NCBI RefSeq assembly: GCF_024347055.1
Contig: NZ_AP024895.1
Location: 3,100,001 to 3,164,000 of the forward strand
Origin: Vibrio porteresiae DSM 19223
Lineage (GTDB): Bacteria; Pseudomonadota; Gammaproteobacteria; Enterobacterales; Vibrionaceae
Length of the DNA: 64,000 bases
Reading direction: 5' to 3'
This document shows, in pieces, positions 1 to 8,462 of the stretch. The notes below the pieces were generated by a model that saw only the letters and a program-made list of their open reading frames with translations, was not told the DNA's origin and searched no databases. Position 1 is the stretch's first letter. Each line of letters opens with the position of its first letter. A program made the position numbers and the translations under genes.

Positions 1-297
1 GTCTTCAACCAGCAGGACATCTTTACCTTTGATGTCGTCATCAAGATCTTTCAGGATGCGAACATCGCGAGAGCTTTCCATACTATCGCCATAGCTAGAG
101 GCAGTCATAAAGTCGACTTGGTGAGTGACGTCGATTGCACGCGCAAGGTCAGCCATGAAAACAAAAGATCCGCGTAGTAAGCCAACCAGAACTAAGTTTT
201 CACTCTCTTTATAATACTGAGAAATTTGCTTTCCTAGCTCACGAACTCGTTCTTGAACATCCTGTTCAGAGATCATCACTTCAACTTTATGTTTCAT
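1..297 (-). CDS. hpt: Hypoxanthine phosphoribosyltransferase, N-terminal part (cut by window edge)
   Basis: Purine salvage enzyme that joins hypoxanthine (and guanine) to PRPP to give IMP or GMP in the cytoplasm. About 99 N-terminal codons of a family that is normally near 175 residues are present, beginning MKHKVEVMISEQDV at the ATG complementary to 295-297. The visible part contains the conserved stretch LVGLLRGSFVFMADL and runs into DVLLVED, the start of the PRPP-binding loop, where the window ends. It is transcribed away from the quorum-sensing regulator at 629; this divergent hpt/hapR pair is the usual Vibrio arrangement. The truncation is due to the window, not to a mutation. Confidence 0.93.
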   Translation of the reverse strand, partial: MKHKVEVMISEQDVQERVRELGKQISQYYKESENLVLVGLLRGSFVFMADLARAIDVTHQVDFMTASSYGDSMESSRDVRILKDLDDDIKGKDVLLVED

Positions 298-510
298 ACT
301 GCTCTCGTTCTATCTGAGCGGCCCATAACTGACACAATGGATATGGACAGACGCTTAAAATAACTCCAAAATGGTAGCCGCGTATAGTATCATTCCTTCC
401 GCTGTGAGGAAAACGTTTCCGTCAGCGTGATAATGAGTACAAACTCAACCAAACCATATAACAAACATAAAGTTTAATGCAAAAAAGCATAAGCAGAGCG
501 AAAACATTGA

Positions 511-532
511 CCTCTGATATATGCATCAGTAC
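511..532. promoter_or_regulatory. Candidate LuxR/HapR autoregulatory operator
   Basis: The imperfect palindrome CTGATATATGCATCAG with flanking CC and TAC resembles the LuxR/HapR/SmcR consensus (TTATTGATAAA followed by TTTATCAATAA). The TGAT-A and ATCA-TA positions of both half-sites are kept. LuxR-family master regulators of vibrios repress their own promoters, so a site about 100 bases upstream of the start codon is plausible. This is a match by eye, with mismatches at the outer positions. Confidence 0.45.
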
Positions 533-584
533 ACTGCAGTGTGCAGAGTTGCAAATAATAAAATAATTACTAGTAGACATTCGT

Positions 585-606
585 TTCACAACTTAACAAC
601 GTAAGT
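585..606 (+). promoter_or_regulatory. Qrr small-RNA pairing site in the hapR/luxR leader
   Basis: The leader contains TTCAC, then AACTTAACAACGTAAGT just before the ribosome binding site. This is close to the complement of the conserved Qrr core (GACGTTGTTAGTGAA). In vibrios the Qrr RNAs with Hfq pair here at low cell density, blocking translation and destabilising the message. The qrr genes themselves are not in the window. Confidence 0.6.
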
Positions 607-628
607 AATCAAGGCAAGGATTAACAAT

Positions 629-1246
629 ATGGATGCTTCAATAGAAAAACGCCCAAGAACCCGTTTATCACCTCAAAAACGTAAACACCAGCTAATGGAA
701 ATAGCTTTAGAAGTGTTTGCCAAACGTGGGATTGGTCGTGGTGGTCACGCAGATATTGCGGATATCGCGCAAGTTTCAGTGGCAACAGTATTTAACTATT
801 TCCCTACTCGTGAAGATTTAGTAGATGACGTACTCACATTTGTTGTTCGTCAATTCTCAAACTTCCTAACCGACAGTATCGATCTCGATCTACCTGCTCG
901 CCAAAACTTGTTGACTATCTCAGATGGTATCGTCAACTTAGCGATTGATGATTGTCACTGGCTAAAAGTATGGTTCGAATGGAGTGCTTCAACTCGTGAT
1001 GAAGTATGGCCTCTATTTGTATCGACTAACCGTACTAACCAGATGTTACTTAAAAACATGTTTGCAAAAGCAATCGAACGCGGTGAACTTAGCAGCGATT
1101 ACGACGCAGAAGATATGGCAACCTTGTTCCACGGTATTTGTTACTCCCTTTTCGTACAAGCTAACCGTGTCCGCAATGAAAGCAGTGTTCACAAACTAGT
1201 GAGCCACTACCTTGACATGCTATGCATCTATAACGAAGTAGCCTAA
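629..1246 (+). CDS. hapR: Quorum-sensing master regulator, HapR/LuxR/SmcR type (TetR family)
   Basis: DNA-binding master regulator at the end of the Vibrio quorum-sensing cascade; at high cell density it activates and represses many genes for virulence, biofilm, protease and competence. The 205-residue length is normal. The N-terminal helix-turn-helix (about residues 15-60, with RGGHADIADIAQVSVATVF then NYFPTREDL) is almost invariant among HapR, LuxR and SmcR. The central HWLKVWFEWSASTRDEVWPL segment and the end LDMLCIYNEVA are also family hallmarks. The first 19 residues match V. cholerae HapR as I remember it, so I use that symbol; luxR, smcR or opaR are the names in other species. Translation is probably controlled by Qrr RNAs. 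A shared terminator lies downstream. Confidence 0.95.
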   Translation: MDASIEKRPRTRLSPQKRKHQLMEIALEVFAKRGIGRGGHADIADIAQVSVATVFNYFPTREDLVDDVLTFVVRQFSNFLTDSIDLDLPARQNLLTISDGIVNLAIDDCHWLKVWFEWSASTRDEVWPLFVSTNRTNQMLLKNMFAKAIERGELSSDYDAEDMATLFHGICYSLFVQANRVRNESSVHKLVSHYLDMLCIYNEVA

Positions 1247-1305
1247 ATCTTAGCTTAAGGGTGGTTTGTTCTTAACTCATTGAATAAATCACCTGATTCG
1301 AGACA

Positions 1306-1337
1306 TAAAAAAACCGCTGATAATCAGCGGTTTTTTT
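1306..1337. terminator. Bidirectional terminator between hapR and lpdA
   Basis: The perfect stem CCGCTGATTATCAGCGG-type hairpin (CCGCTGA, TAA, TCAGCGG) is flanked by seven A residues on one side and seven T residues on the other. It can therefore end both the rightward regulator transcript and the leftward pdh transcript. Confidence 0.9.
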
Positions 1338-1354
1338 GTCTTTAAATTAAAGAC

Positions 1355-2782
1355 TTATTTTTTCTTCTTCGCTTTAGCGTTTGGAAGGTCAGTGATTGAA
1401 CCTTCGAACACTTCTGCTGCTAGACCGATAGACTCGTGTAGAGTTGGGTGAGCGTGGATAGTCAAAGCGATATCTTCTGCATCACAACCCATTTCGATTG
1501 CTAGACCGATTTCACCAAGAAGTTCACCACCGTTAGTACCAACAATAGCACCACCGATTACGCGATGAGTTTCTTTATCGAAAATCAGCTTAGTCATACC
1601 GTCTGAACAGTCAGATGCGATTGCACGGCCTGAAGCAGCCCATGGGAATACAGCAACTTCGTAGTTGATGCCTTCTGCTTTCGCTTCTTTCTCAGTCTTA
1701 CCAACCCATGCTACTTCTGGCTCAGTGTAAGCAATTGAAGGAATGACTTTAGGATCGAAGTAGTGTTTCTGTCCGGCAATCACTTCAGCAGCTACGTGAC
1801 CTTCATGTACACCTTTGTGCGCAAGCATTGGTTGACCAACGATGTCGCCAATAGCAAAGATGTGAGGTACGTTAGTACGCATTTGTTTGTCTACATTGAT
1901 GAAACCACGTTCATCAACTTGAAGGCCAGCTTTTTCTGCATCTAGAAGTTTACCGTTTGGTACACGACCGATTGCAACAAGAACTGCATCATAGCGCTCT
2001 GGTTGTGCAGGTGCTTTTTTGCCTTCCATAGAAACGTAGATACCATCTTCTTTTGCTTCAACTGCAGTTACTTTCGTTTCTAGCATTAGGTTGAATTTAG
2101 AAGAGATACGTTTAGTGAACACTTTCACTACGTCTTTATCTGCAGCAGGAATCACTTGATCGAACATTTCAACTACGTCGATCTGTGAACCTAGCGCATG
2201 GTAAACTGTACCCATTTCTAGACCGATGATACCACCGCCCATGATAAGCAGTTTTCCTGGGACTTCTTTCAGCTCAAGAGCATCAGTTGAATCCCAAATA
2301 CGTGGATCTTCGTGTGGAATGAATGGCAGTTTGATTGGGCGAGAACCCGCAGCAACGATAGCGTTGTCGAAAGTAACAACAGTTTTGCCTTCTTCGCCTT
2401 CCACTTCGATAGTGTTAGGACCAGTGAATTTACCAAAACCGTTAACCACGTTTACTTTACGCATCTTAGCCATACCGCCAAGACCACCAGTAAGTTGGTT
2501 GATTACTTTCTCTTTCCACAAACGGATTTTATCGATGTCAGTTTGAGGCTCACCGAACACGATACCGTGTGCAGAAAGTGCTTTAGCTTCTTCGATTACT
2601 TTTGCAACGTGAAGCAGAGCTTTTGATGGGATACAACCCACGTTTAGACATACACCACCAAGGGTGTTGTAGCGTTCAATAAGAACAGTGTCCAGACCTA
2701 AGTCTGCACAACGGAATGCAGCGGAGTAACCAGCAGGACCTGCACCAAGTACGACAACTTGGGCTTTAATTTCTTTGCTCAT
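1355..2782 (-). CDS. lpdA: Dihydrolipoamide dehydrogenase (E3)
   Basis: FAD flavoprotein that re-oxidises dihydrolipoyl groups with NAD+, shared by the pyruvate and 2-oxoglutarate dehydrogenase complexes and the glycine cleavage system. The 475 residues show the FAD-binding GAGPAG (13-18), the redox-active disulfide in GGVCLNVGCIPSK (C45, C50), an NAD-binding GGGIIGLEMG and the C-terminal catalytic HAHPTLHE with H445 and E450. Last gene of the pdhR-aceE-aceF-lpdA cluster. A 247-base gap with a hairpin lies between aceF and this gene, so lpdA may also have its own promoter, as expected for a subunit needed by several complexes. Confidence 0.97.
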   Translation of the reverse strand: MSKEIKAQVVVLGAGPAGYSAAFRCADLGLDTVLIERYNTLGGVCLNVGCIPSKALLHVAKVIEEAKALSAHGIVFGEPQTDIDKIRLWKEKVINQLTGGLGGMAKMRKVNVVNGFGKFTGPNTIEVEGEEGKTVVTFDNAIVAAGSRPIKLPFIPHEDPRIWDSTDALELKEVPGKLLIMGGGIIGLEMGTVYHALGSQIDVVEMFDQVIPAADKDVVKVFTKRISSKFNLMLETKVTAVEAKEDGIYVSMEGKKAPAQPERYDAVLVAIGRVPNGKLLDAEKAGLQVDERGFINVDKQMRTNVPHIFAIGDIVGQPMLAHKGVHEGHVAAEVIAGQKHYFDPKVIPSIAYTEPEVAWVGKTEKEAKAEGINYEVAVFPWAASGRAIASDCSDGMTKLIFDKETHRVIGGAIVGTNGGELLGEIGLAIEMGCDAEDIALTIHAHPTLHESIGLAAEVFEGSITDLPNAKAKKKK

Positions 2783-2984
2783 TTCGACCTCTTGTAGTCA
2801 ATATCCCTAACAGGCAGAGTGGCGCTCTATCCATTAAATATGAGTAAGCGAACCTTTTCTATCTATGCCAGTGTAACTGTATGTGCTTGGAGAGAAAAGT
2901 GATTCCACCTAGCCTGTGAGCTAGACGACAATTCATTTAGGGAATTATCCCGTTACCAAATTGATGGCAAGATAATACTGAATC

Positions 2985-3006
2985 AAGGCAGCGTTTCCGC
3001 TGCCTT
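2985..3006 (-). terminator. Hairpin after aceF (weak terminator or attenuator)
   Basis: A perfect 9-bp stem AAGGCAGCG / CGCTGCCTT with a 4-base loop lies 24 bases beyond the aceF stop. On the minus strand it is followed by GATTCAGTATTATC, which is only moderately T-rich, so termination is likely partial. It separates aceEF from lpdA. Confidence 0.5.
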
Positions 3007-3029
3007 ATTTATCTTGAGCGTAGTACTAC

Positions 3030-4910
3030 TTAAAGCACTAGGCGACGGATGTCGCTTAGACTATCGTTCAAGTAAGTGATGAAACGTGCACCTTCAGCAC
3101 CATCGATCACACGGTGGTCGTATGATAGAGACAGTGGAAGTTGTAGACGTGGAGCGAACTCTTTACCGTTCCACACAGGTTTCATTTCTGACTTAGACAC
3201 ACCAAGAATAGCTACTTCTGGAGCATTCACGATTGGAGTGAACGCAGTACCACCAATGCCACCTAGGCTAGAGATAGTGAAACAGCCACCTTGCATGTCA
3301 GATGCAGTCAGTTTACCGTCACGTGCTTTCTTAGAAATCGCTTTCAATTCGTTAGAAAGTTCGTAAATGCCTTTTTTGTTCACGTCTTTAAAGACAGGAA
3401 CAACTAGACCGTTTGGTGTATCAACCGCGATACCGATGTTCACGTATTTCTTCAGAATTAGGCTTTCACCATCTTCAGAAAGAGACGCATTGAACGATGG
3501 GAACGCTTCAAGCGCTTTAGCCGCTGCTTTCATGATGAACACAAGTGGAGTGATCTTCATGCCAGTGTCTTTCTTCGCTTCGATAGCATTCTGTTCTTTA
3601 CGGAACGCTTCTAGCTCAGTGATGTCTGCGTTATCCCATTGTGTAACGTGAGGAATCATCACCCAGTTACGGTGCAGGTTAGCACCAGAGATTTTCTTAA
3701 TGCGAGACAGAGGCTTAAGCTCAGTTTCACCGAACTTGCTGAAGTCCACTTTTGGCCAAGGAAGAAGACCAAGTGCTGCGCCGTCACCTTTACCAGTTGA
3801 CGCTGCTGCACCAGATTCAATACGTTTAAGAGCTTCTTTAACGTAGTTTTGAACGTCTTCTTTCAGGATACGGCTCTTACGACCAGTACCTTTAACTTTA
3901 GCAAGGTTAACACCGAATTCACGAGCAAGACGACGTACTACTGGAGACGCGTGAGAGTACTCGTTGTTTTCTTGGAAATCGCCAGCTGCAGGAGCTGCCG
4001 CTTTAGGTGCTTCAGCTTTTACTGGAGCCGCTGCTGCAGGAGCAGATGCTGCTGCCGCTGGAGACGCCGCTGGTGCTGCGCCTGCCACTTCAAATACCAT
4101 GATCAATGAGCCAGTAGACACTTTGTCGCCTTCCGCTACTTTGATCTCTTTTACAGTACCTGCGAATGGAGCTGGAACTTCCATTGATGCTTTGTCGCCT
4201 TCAACAGTGATAAGAGATTGCTCTTCAGTCACTGTATCGCCAACTTTAACCATGATTTCAGTGACAGAAACTTCGTCACCGCCGATATCTGGTACGTGTA
4301 CATCTTTTGCTGCAGATGCTGCTGGCGCTGCCGCTGGAGCCGCTGCTGCAACAGGAGCTGCTGCTGGTGCTGCGCCTGCCACTTCAAATACCATGATCAA
4401 TGAACCAGTAGAAACTTTGTCGCCTTCAGCGATTTTGATTTCTTTTACTGTACCAGCGAATGGTGCTGGAACTTCCATTGATGCTTTGTCGCCTTCAACA
4501 GTGATTAGAGATTGCTCTTCAGTCACTGTGTCGCCAACTTTAACCATGATTTCAGTTACGCTAACTTCGTCGCCACCGATATCTGGAACATTCACTTCTT
4601 TGACTGCTGAAGCAACAGGAGCCGCCGCTGCTGGTGCTGCCGCTTGAGCCGCAGGAGCTGGTGCCGCTGCTGCAGCACCCTCTTCTTCAAATACCATGAT
4701 GAAAGAACCAGTAGACACTTTGTCGCCTTCTGATACTTTGATTTCTTTAACCACACCCGCTTGTGGTGCTGGAACTTCCATTGAAGCTTTATCACCTTCA
4801 ACAGTGATTAGCGATTGCTCTTCTTCAACTTTGTCGCCAACTTTCACAAGGATCTCAGTAACTTCTACTTCATCCGCGCCGATGTCAGGTACATTAATAT
4901 CAATTGCCAT
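3030..4910 (-). CDS. aceF: Pyruvate dehydrogenase E2, dihydrolipoamide acetyltransferase with three lipoyl domains
   Basis: Core subunit of the pyruvate dehydrogenase complex; transfers the acetyl group from E1 to CoA through swinging lipoyl arms. The 626 residues contain three lipoyl domains with the target lysine in EGDKASMEV at K41, K142 and K240, joined by Ala/Pro-rich linkers (about 78-103, 179-201 and 277-310). A peripheral-subunit binding domain follows (about 322-358, ASPVVRRLAREFGV), then the catalytic domain ending in SYDHRVIDG with H599 and D603. Three lipoyl domains is the E. coli pattern. Lipoyl domains 2 and 3 are almost identical at the DNA level. The start lies 17 bases after the aceE stop, so the two are co-transcribed. 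Confidence 0.97.
   Translation of the reverse strand: MAIDINVPDIGADEVEVTEILVKVGDKVEEEQSLITVEGDKASMEVPAPQAGVVKEIKVSEGDKVSTGSFIMVFEEEGAAAAAPAPAAQAAAPAAAAPVASAVKEVNVPDIGGDEVSVTEIMVKVGDTVTEEQSLITVEGDKASMEVPAPFAGTVKEIKIAEGDKVSTGSLIMVFEVAGAAPAAAPVAAAAPAAAPAASAAKDVHVPDIGGDEVSVTEIMVKVGDTVTEEQSLITVEGDKASMEVPAPFAGTVKEIKVAEGDKVSTGSLIMVFEVAGAAPAASPAAAASAPAAAAPVKAEAPKAAAPAAGDFQENNEYSHASPVVRRLAREFGVNLAKVKGTGRKSRILKEDVQNYVKEALKRIESGAAASTGKGDGAALGLLPWPKVDFSKFGETELKPLSRIKKISGANLHRNWVMIPHVTQWDNADITELEAFRKEQNAIEAKKDTGMKITPLVFIMKAAAKALEAFPSFNASLSEDGESLILKKYVNIGIAVDTPNGLVVPVFKDVNKKGIYELSNELKAISKKARDGKLTASDMQGGCFTISSLGGIGGTAFTPIVNAPEVAILGVSKSEMKPVWNGKEFAPRLQLPLSLSYDHRVIDGAEGARFITYLNDSLSDIRRLVL
4083..4601 (-). repeat. 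Near-identical direct repeats encoding lipoyl domains 2 and 3
   Basis: About 225 bases at 4377-4601 (domain 2) recur at 4083-4307 (domain 3) with few differences, most of them silent; the proteins differ at only a handful of positions (for example KIAEGD versus KVAEGD). Domain 1 (about 4680-4910) is clearly more diverged. This suggests a recent duplication or ongoing gene conversion inside aceF. Confidence 0.85.
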
Positions 4911-4927
4911 TACTTTCCTACCTTCAA

Positions 4928-7591
4928 TTAAGCGTGTAGTGGGTTAGTTTTTTCTACATCGATGTTGAATTTCTTAATTGCTTCAGCAACTACAGATTTT
5001 TCAACTTCACCGCGTTTTGCTAGTTCGTTAAGAGCTGCAACAACTACGTATGATGCGTTCACTTCGAAGTGACGACGTAGGTTATCGCGGCTGTCTGAAC
5101 GACCAAAACCATCAGTACCAAGAACTTTATAAGACTCAGCAGGTACGAAACCACGTACTTGCTCTGCGTAGTTCTTCATGTAGTCAGTTGCAGCGATTGC
5201 AGGTTCAGTACCCATTACAGTTGCGATGTAAGGAGTTTTCTCTGCAGCTTCTGGGTGAAGCATGTTGTAACGCTCAGCATCTTGACCATCGCGAGCTAGT
5301 TCGTTGAATGAAGTTACAGAGTAAACGTCAGACGCTACGCCGTAATCATCGCTCAGAATTTGAGCAGCTTTACGAACTTCGTTCATGATAGTACCAGAGC
5401 TCAACAACTGAACTTTACCTTTGTTACCGGTGTAAGTTTCTAGTTTGTAGATACCTTTACGGATGCCTTCTTCAGCACCTTCTGGCATTGCTGGCATTGC
5501 GTAGCTTTCGTTCATTAGTGTTAGGTAGTAGAACACGTTTTCTTGGTTCTCACCGTACATACGACGGATACCATCTTGAACGATAACAGCAACTTCGTAA
5601 GCGAAAGTTGGGTCGTAAGAAACACAGTTAGGAATAGTGCTTGCTTGAATATGGCTGTGACCATCTTCGTGCTGTAGACCTTCACCGTTTAGAGTTGTAC
5701 GACCAGCAGTACCACCTAGTAGGAAACCACGAGCTTGTTGGTCGCCTGCCATCCACGCCATGTCGCCAACACGTTGGAAACCGAACATAGAGTAGTAGAT
5801 GTAGAATGGGATCATTGGTAGGTTGTTTGTGCTGTATGAAGTTGCAGCAGCAACCCATGAAGACATTGCACCTAGCTCGTTGATACCTTCTTGTAGAACT
5901 TGACCTGAAGTTGCTTCTTTATAGTAAGAAACAACGCCACGGTCTTCAGGAGTGTATTCCTGACCGTTCGGGTTGTAGATACCGATTTGACGGAACAGAC
6001 CTTCCATACCGAAAGTACGTGCTTCGTCAGCAATGATAGGAACGATGCGCTCACCGATGCTCTTGTTCTTAAGAAGAGTATTCAGTGTACGAACGAACGC
6101 CATTGTTGAAGAGATATCGCGTTTTTGTTCTTCTAGTAGAGGTTGGAACTCTTCTAGTGCTGGAACTTGTAGATCTTCAGAGAAGTGGGTACGACGCTGA
6201 GGAGTGTAACCGTGTAGAGCGTTACGACGAGCGTGTAGGTATTCGTACTCTTTAGAACCTTCTTCAAGTTTCAAGTAAGGTAGTGATTTTAGAGCTTCGT
6301 CAGAAACAAGGTCTTGTAGACCTAGACGGTCACGTACTTGTTGAACGTGAGTCATATCCAGTTTCTTAACTTGGTGCGCGATGTTCTTACCTTCTGCCGC
6401 ATCACCCATGCCGTAACCTTTAACTGTTTTCGCTAGGATTACAGTTGGACGACCTTTAGTGTCTTGTGCGTTTTTGAACGCTGCGTACAGTTTAGAAGAC
6501 TCGTGACCACCACGTTTTAGAGCGAAGATTTGGTCATCAGTCATGTCAGCAACAAGTGCTGCAGTCTCTGGGTATTTACCAAAGAAGTGTTCACGTACGT
6601 AAGCACCATCTTTAGATTTGAATGTTTGGTAGTCGCCGTCGATGGTTTCGTTCATCAACTGAAGCAGTTTACCTGAAGTATCTTTCGCTAGAAGTGAATC
6701 CCAGTTGTTACCCCAGATTACTTTTACAACGTTCCAACCAGCGCCTTTGAATAGACCTTCAAGTTCTTGAATGATCTTACCGTTACCCATTACTGGGCCG
6801 TCAAGACGTTGTAGGTTACAGTTGATAACGAAGCATAGGTTGTCCAGTTTTTCACGAGCAGCAAAAGAGATTGCGCCGCGTGATTCTGGTTCGTCCATTT
6901 CACCGTCACCTAGGAACGCGTATACGCGTTGTTCAGACGTGTCTTTAAGACCACGGCCATCTAGATATTTTAGGAAACGTGCTTGGTAAATAGATGCGAT
7001 TGGACCAAGACCCATAGATACAGTTGGGAATTGCCAGAATTCAGGCATCAATTTAGGGTGTGGGTATGAAGGAATACCTTTACCATCAACTTCTTGACGG
7101 AAGTGGTCTAGTTGGTCTTCAGTTAGACGACCTTCAACGAACGCACGTGCGTAGATCCCTGGAGAGATGTGACCTTGATAGTAAACTAGATCGCCACCGT
7201 CTTTCTCGTTTGGAGCACGGAAGAAGTGGTTGAAACATGTCTCATAAAACGCAGCTGAAGATTGGAAAGAAGCCATGTGGCCACCCAATTCCAAATCTTT
7301 CTTAGAGGCACGTAGAACGATCATGATTGCGTTCCAACGGATGATGGAACGAATACGTTGTTCTAGAGTGGTATCACCAGGGTAAGCCGGTTCTTTGTCG
7401 GCTGGGATGGTGTTGATGTAGTTAGTGTTGATACCTGTTGGCATATCAACGCCGTCAAGACGCGCTTTCTCAAGAACTTCTTCTAACAAGAACTGAGCAC
7501 GTTCTACGCCTTCTTCACGTACAACTGACTCAAGAGCGGACAACCATTCTTGAGTTTCCAGTGCATCTACGTCATGCTTCATGTCAGACAT
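4928..7591 (-). CDS. aceE: Pyruvate dehydrogenase E1 component (homodimeric type)
   Basis: Thiamine-diphosphate enzyme that decarboxylates pyruvate and reductively acetylates the lipoyl groups of AceF. At 887 residues it matches the E. coli enzyme. The thiamine-diphosphate motif GDGEMDEPESRG followed by NLCFVINCNLQRLDGP is intact, as are the NINTIPA-like N-terminal segment (NTNYINTIP), KTVKGYGMG and the conserved EDGHSH loop. It follows pdhR by 48 bases and precedes aceF by 17, forming the repressor-plus-enzyme operon known in enterics. Confidence 0.97.
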   Translation of the reverse strand: MSDMKHDVDALETQEWLSALESVVREEGVERAQFLLEEVLEKARLDGVDMPTGINTNYINTIPADKEPAYPGDTTLEQRIRSIIRWNAIMIVLRASKKDLELGGHMASFQSSAAFYETCFNHFFRAPNEKDGGDLVYYQGHISPGIYARAFVEGRLTEDQLDHFRQEVDGKGIPSYPHPKLMPEFWQFPTVSMGLGPIASIYQARFLKYLDGRGLKDTSEQRVYAFLGDGEMDEPESRGAISFAAREKLDNLCFVINCNLQRLDGPVMGNGKIIQELEGLFKGAGWNVVKVIWGNNWDSLLAKDTSGKLLQLMNETIDGDYQTFKSKDGAYVREHFFGKYPETAALVADMTDDQIFALKRGGHESSKLYAAFKNAQDTKGRPTVILAKTVKGYGMGDAAEGKNIAHQVKKLDMTHVQQVRDRLGLQDLVSDEALKSLPYLKLEEGSKEYEYLHARRNALHGYTPQRRTHFSEDLQVPALEEFQPLLEEQKRDISSTMAFVRTLNTLLKNKSIGERIVPIIADEARTFGMEGLFRQIGIYNPNGQEYTPEDRGVVSYYKEATSGQVLQEGINELGAMSSWVAAATSYSTNNLPMIPFYIYYSMFGFQRVGDMAWMAGDQQARGFLLGGTAGRTTLNGEGLQHEDGHSHIQASTIPNCVSYDPTFAYEVAVIVQDGIRRMYGENQENVFYYLTLMNESYAMPAMPEGAEEGIRKGIYKLETYTGNKGKVQLLSSGTIMNEVRKAAQILSDDYGVASDVYSVTSFNELARDGQDAERYNMLHPEAAEKTPYIATVMGTEPAIAATDYMKNYAEQVRGFVPAESYKVLGTDGFGRSDSRDNLRRHFEVNASYVVVAALNELAKRGEVEKSVVAEAIKKFNIDVEKTNPLHA

Positions 7592-7639
7592 GGCGATCTA
7601 TCCTTCTGTTGGTTGGATTATTAGAATCGCAATGGTCGC

Positions 7640-8410
7640 TTATTGCGACTCATTACCCTGCTGAATTCGACGTAGAGAACGCTCTCTGCGAGACTCTTCT
7701 CGACCCAAATCCAACAATGTTTCTTCGATATAAGCTAAATGCGAATGTGACATTTCACGCGCCTTCTCTGGCTGACCAGAAACGATCGCATCCACGATGT
7801 TAGCTCGGTGCTTACTTACTTTCTCCACCGCTTCAGGGCGGCGGCGTAATAATTTAAAATTCTGTGCGATATTCTGCTCAAGTAATGGGGCAAGGCTACG
7901 TATGATATGGAGCAACACCACATTGTGGGCTGCTTCAGCAATGGAGATAAGGAACTCCATTACGACGGGCGATTCTCGTTCCACGTCCGATTCTTCTTCA
8001 ATACTGCCTATTTTCGCCACGGCGGACTTGATAACAGCAAAATCTTCTTCAGTACCACGCAACGCTGCAAAATAGGCGGCAATCCCTTCTAGCGCATGAC
8101 GCGCTTCCAGCAAATCAAGCTGGGTTTCAGGGTGGCTGGACAACAAATCAAGTAACGGATCAGAAAAACTCTTCCACATGCTTTCGCTCACGAAGGTTCC
8201 CCCTCCTTGACGACGAGTTAGCAAGCGCTTGGCTTCTAAACGTTGAATAGCTTCCCGGACGGAAGGACGTGATACATCAAACTGCTTTGCCAATTCTCTT
8301 TCTGGCGGAAGTTGATGACCCGGAGCGAGTGTGCCTTCCACTATCAGCCGCTCTAACTCTTGTTCAATAACATCAGAGAGTTTTGGCTGACGAATCCTTT
8401 GATAAGCCAT
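7640..8410 (-). CDS. pdhR: Pyruvate-sensing transcriptional repressor of the pdh operon (GntR/FadR family)
   Basis: Represses pdhR-aceEF-lpd when pyruvate is low; pyruvate binding releases it from DNA. The 256-residue protein has an N-terminal winged helix (about 9-75; PPERELAKQFDVSRPSVREAI is the typical GntR recognition segment) and a C-terminal all-helical FCD ligand domain. A near-perfect PdhR operator lies just upstream of its start codon, so it is very likely autoregulated. First gene of the pdh cluster. Confidence 0.95.
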   Translation of the reverse strand: MAYQRIRQPKLSDVIEQELERLIVEGTLAPGHQLPPERELAKQFDVSRPSVREAIQRLEAKRLLTRRQGGGTFVSESMWKSFSDPLLDLLSSHPETQLDLLEARHALEGIAAYFAALRGTEEDFAVIKSAVAKIGSIEEESDVERESPVVMEFLISIAEAAHNVVLLHIIRSLAPLLEQNIAQNFKLLRRRPEAVEKVSKHRANIVDAIVSGQPEKAREMSHSHLAYIEETLLDLGREESRRERSLRRIQQGNESQ

Positions 8411-8445
8411 AATTTATTGTTCTTTGCTCTTAGATTTATGCAGGC

Positions 8446-8462
8446 AATTGGTAATACCAATT
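8446..8462. promoter_or_regulatory. PdhR operator upstream of pdhR
   Basis: AATTGGTAATACCAATT is a symmetric site with perfect 7-base arms around AAT. It matches the known PdhR consensus (AATTGGT-NNN-ACCAATT). It lies 36 bases before the pdhR ATG on the minus strand, where it can block the promoter of the whole operon. Confidence 0.9.

Larger units (their letters stand above)
298..628. promoter_or_regulatory. Divergent hpt / hapR-luxR regulatory region
   Basis: This 331-base gene-free stretch separates hpt (leftward) from the quorum-sensing regulator (rightward). It holds three signals described separately: a LuxR-like operator candidate (511-532), a perfect 12-base palindrome ACACTGCAGTGT (531-542) and a Qrr small-RNA pairing region in the leader (585-606). 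The regulator's ribosome binding site is AAGGA at 616-620, eight bases before its ATG. I see no small ORF or RNA gene here. Confidence 0.7.

Noticed and set aside
3964..4647. Long open frame on the plus strand opposite aceF (227 codons, Ala-rich)
   Set aside because: It is the mirror of the Ala/Pro-rich lipoyl repeats of aceF; no ribosome site, and repeats in it simply copy the aceF repeats.
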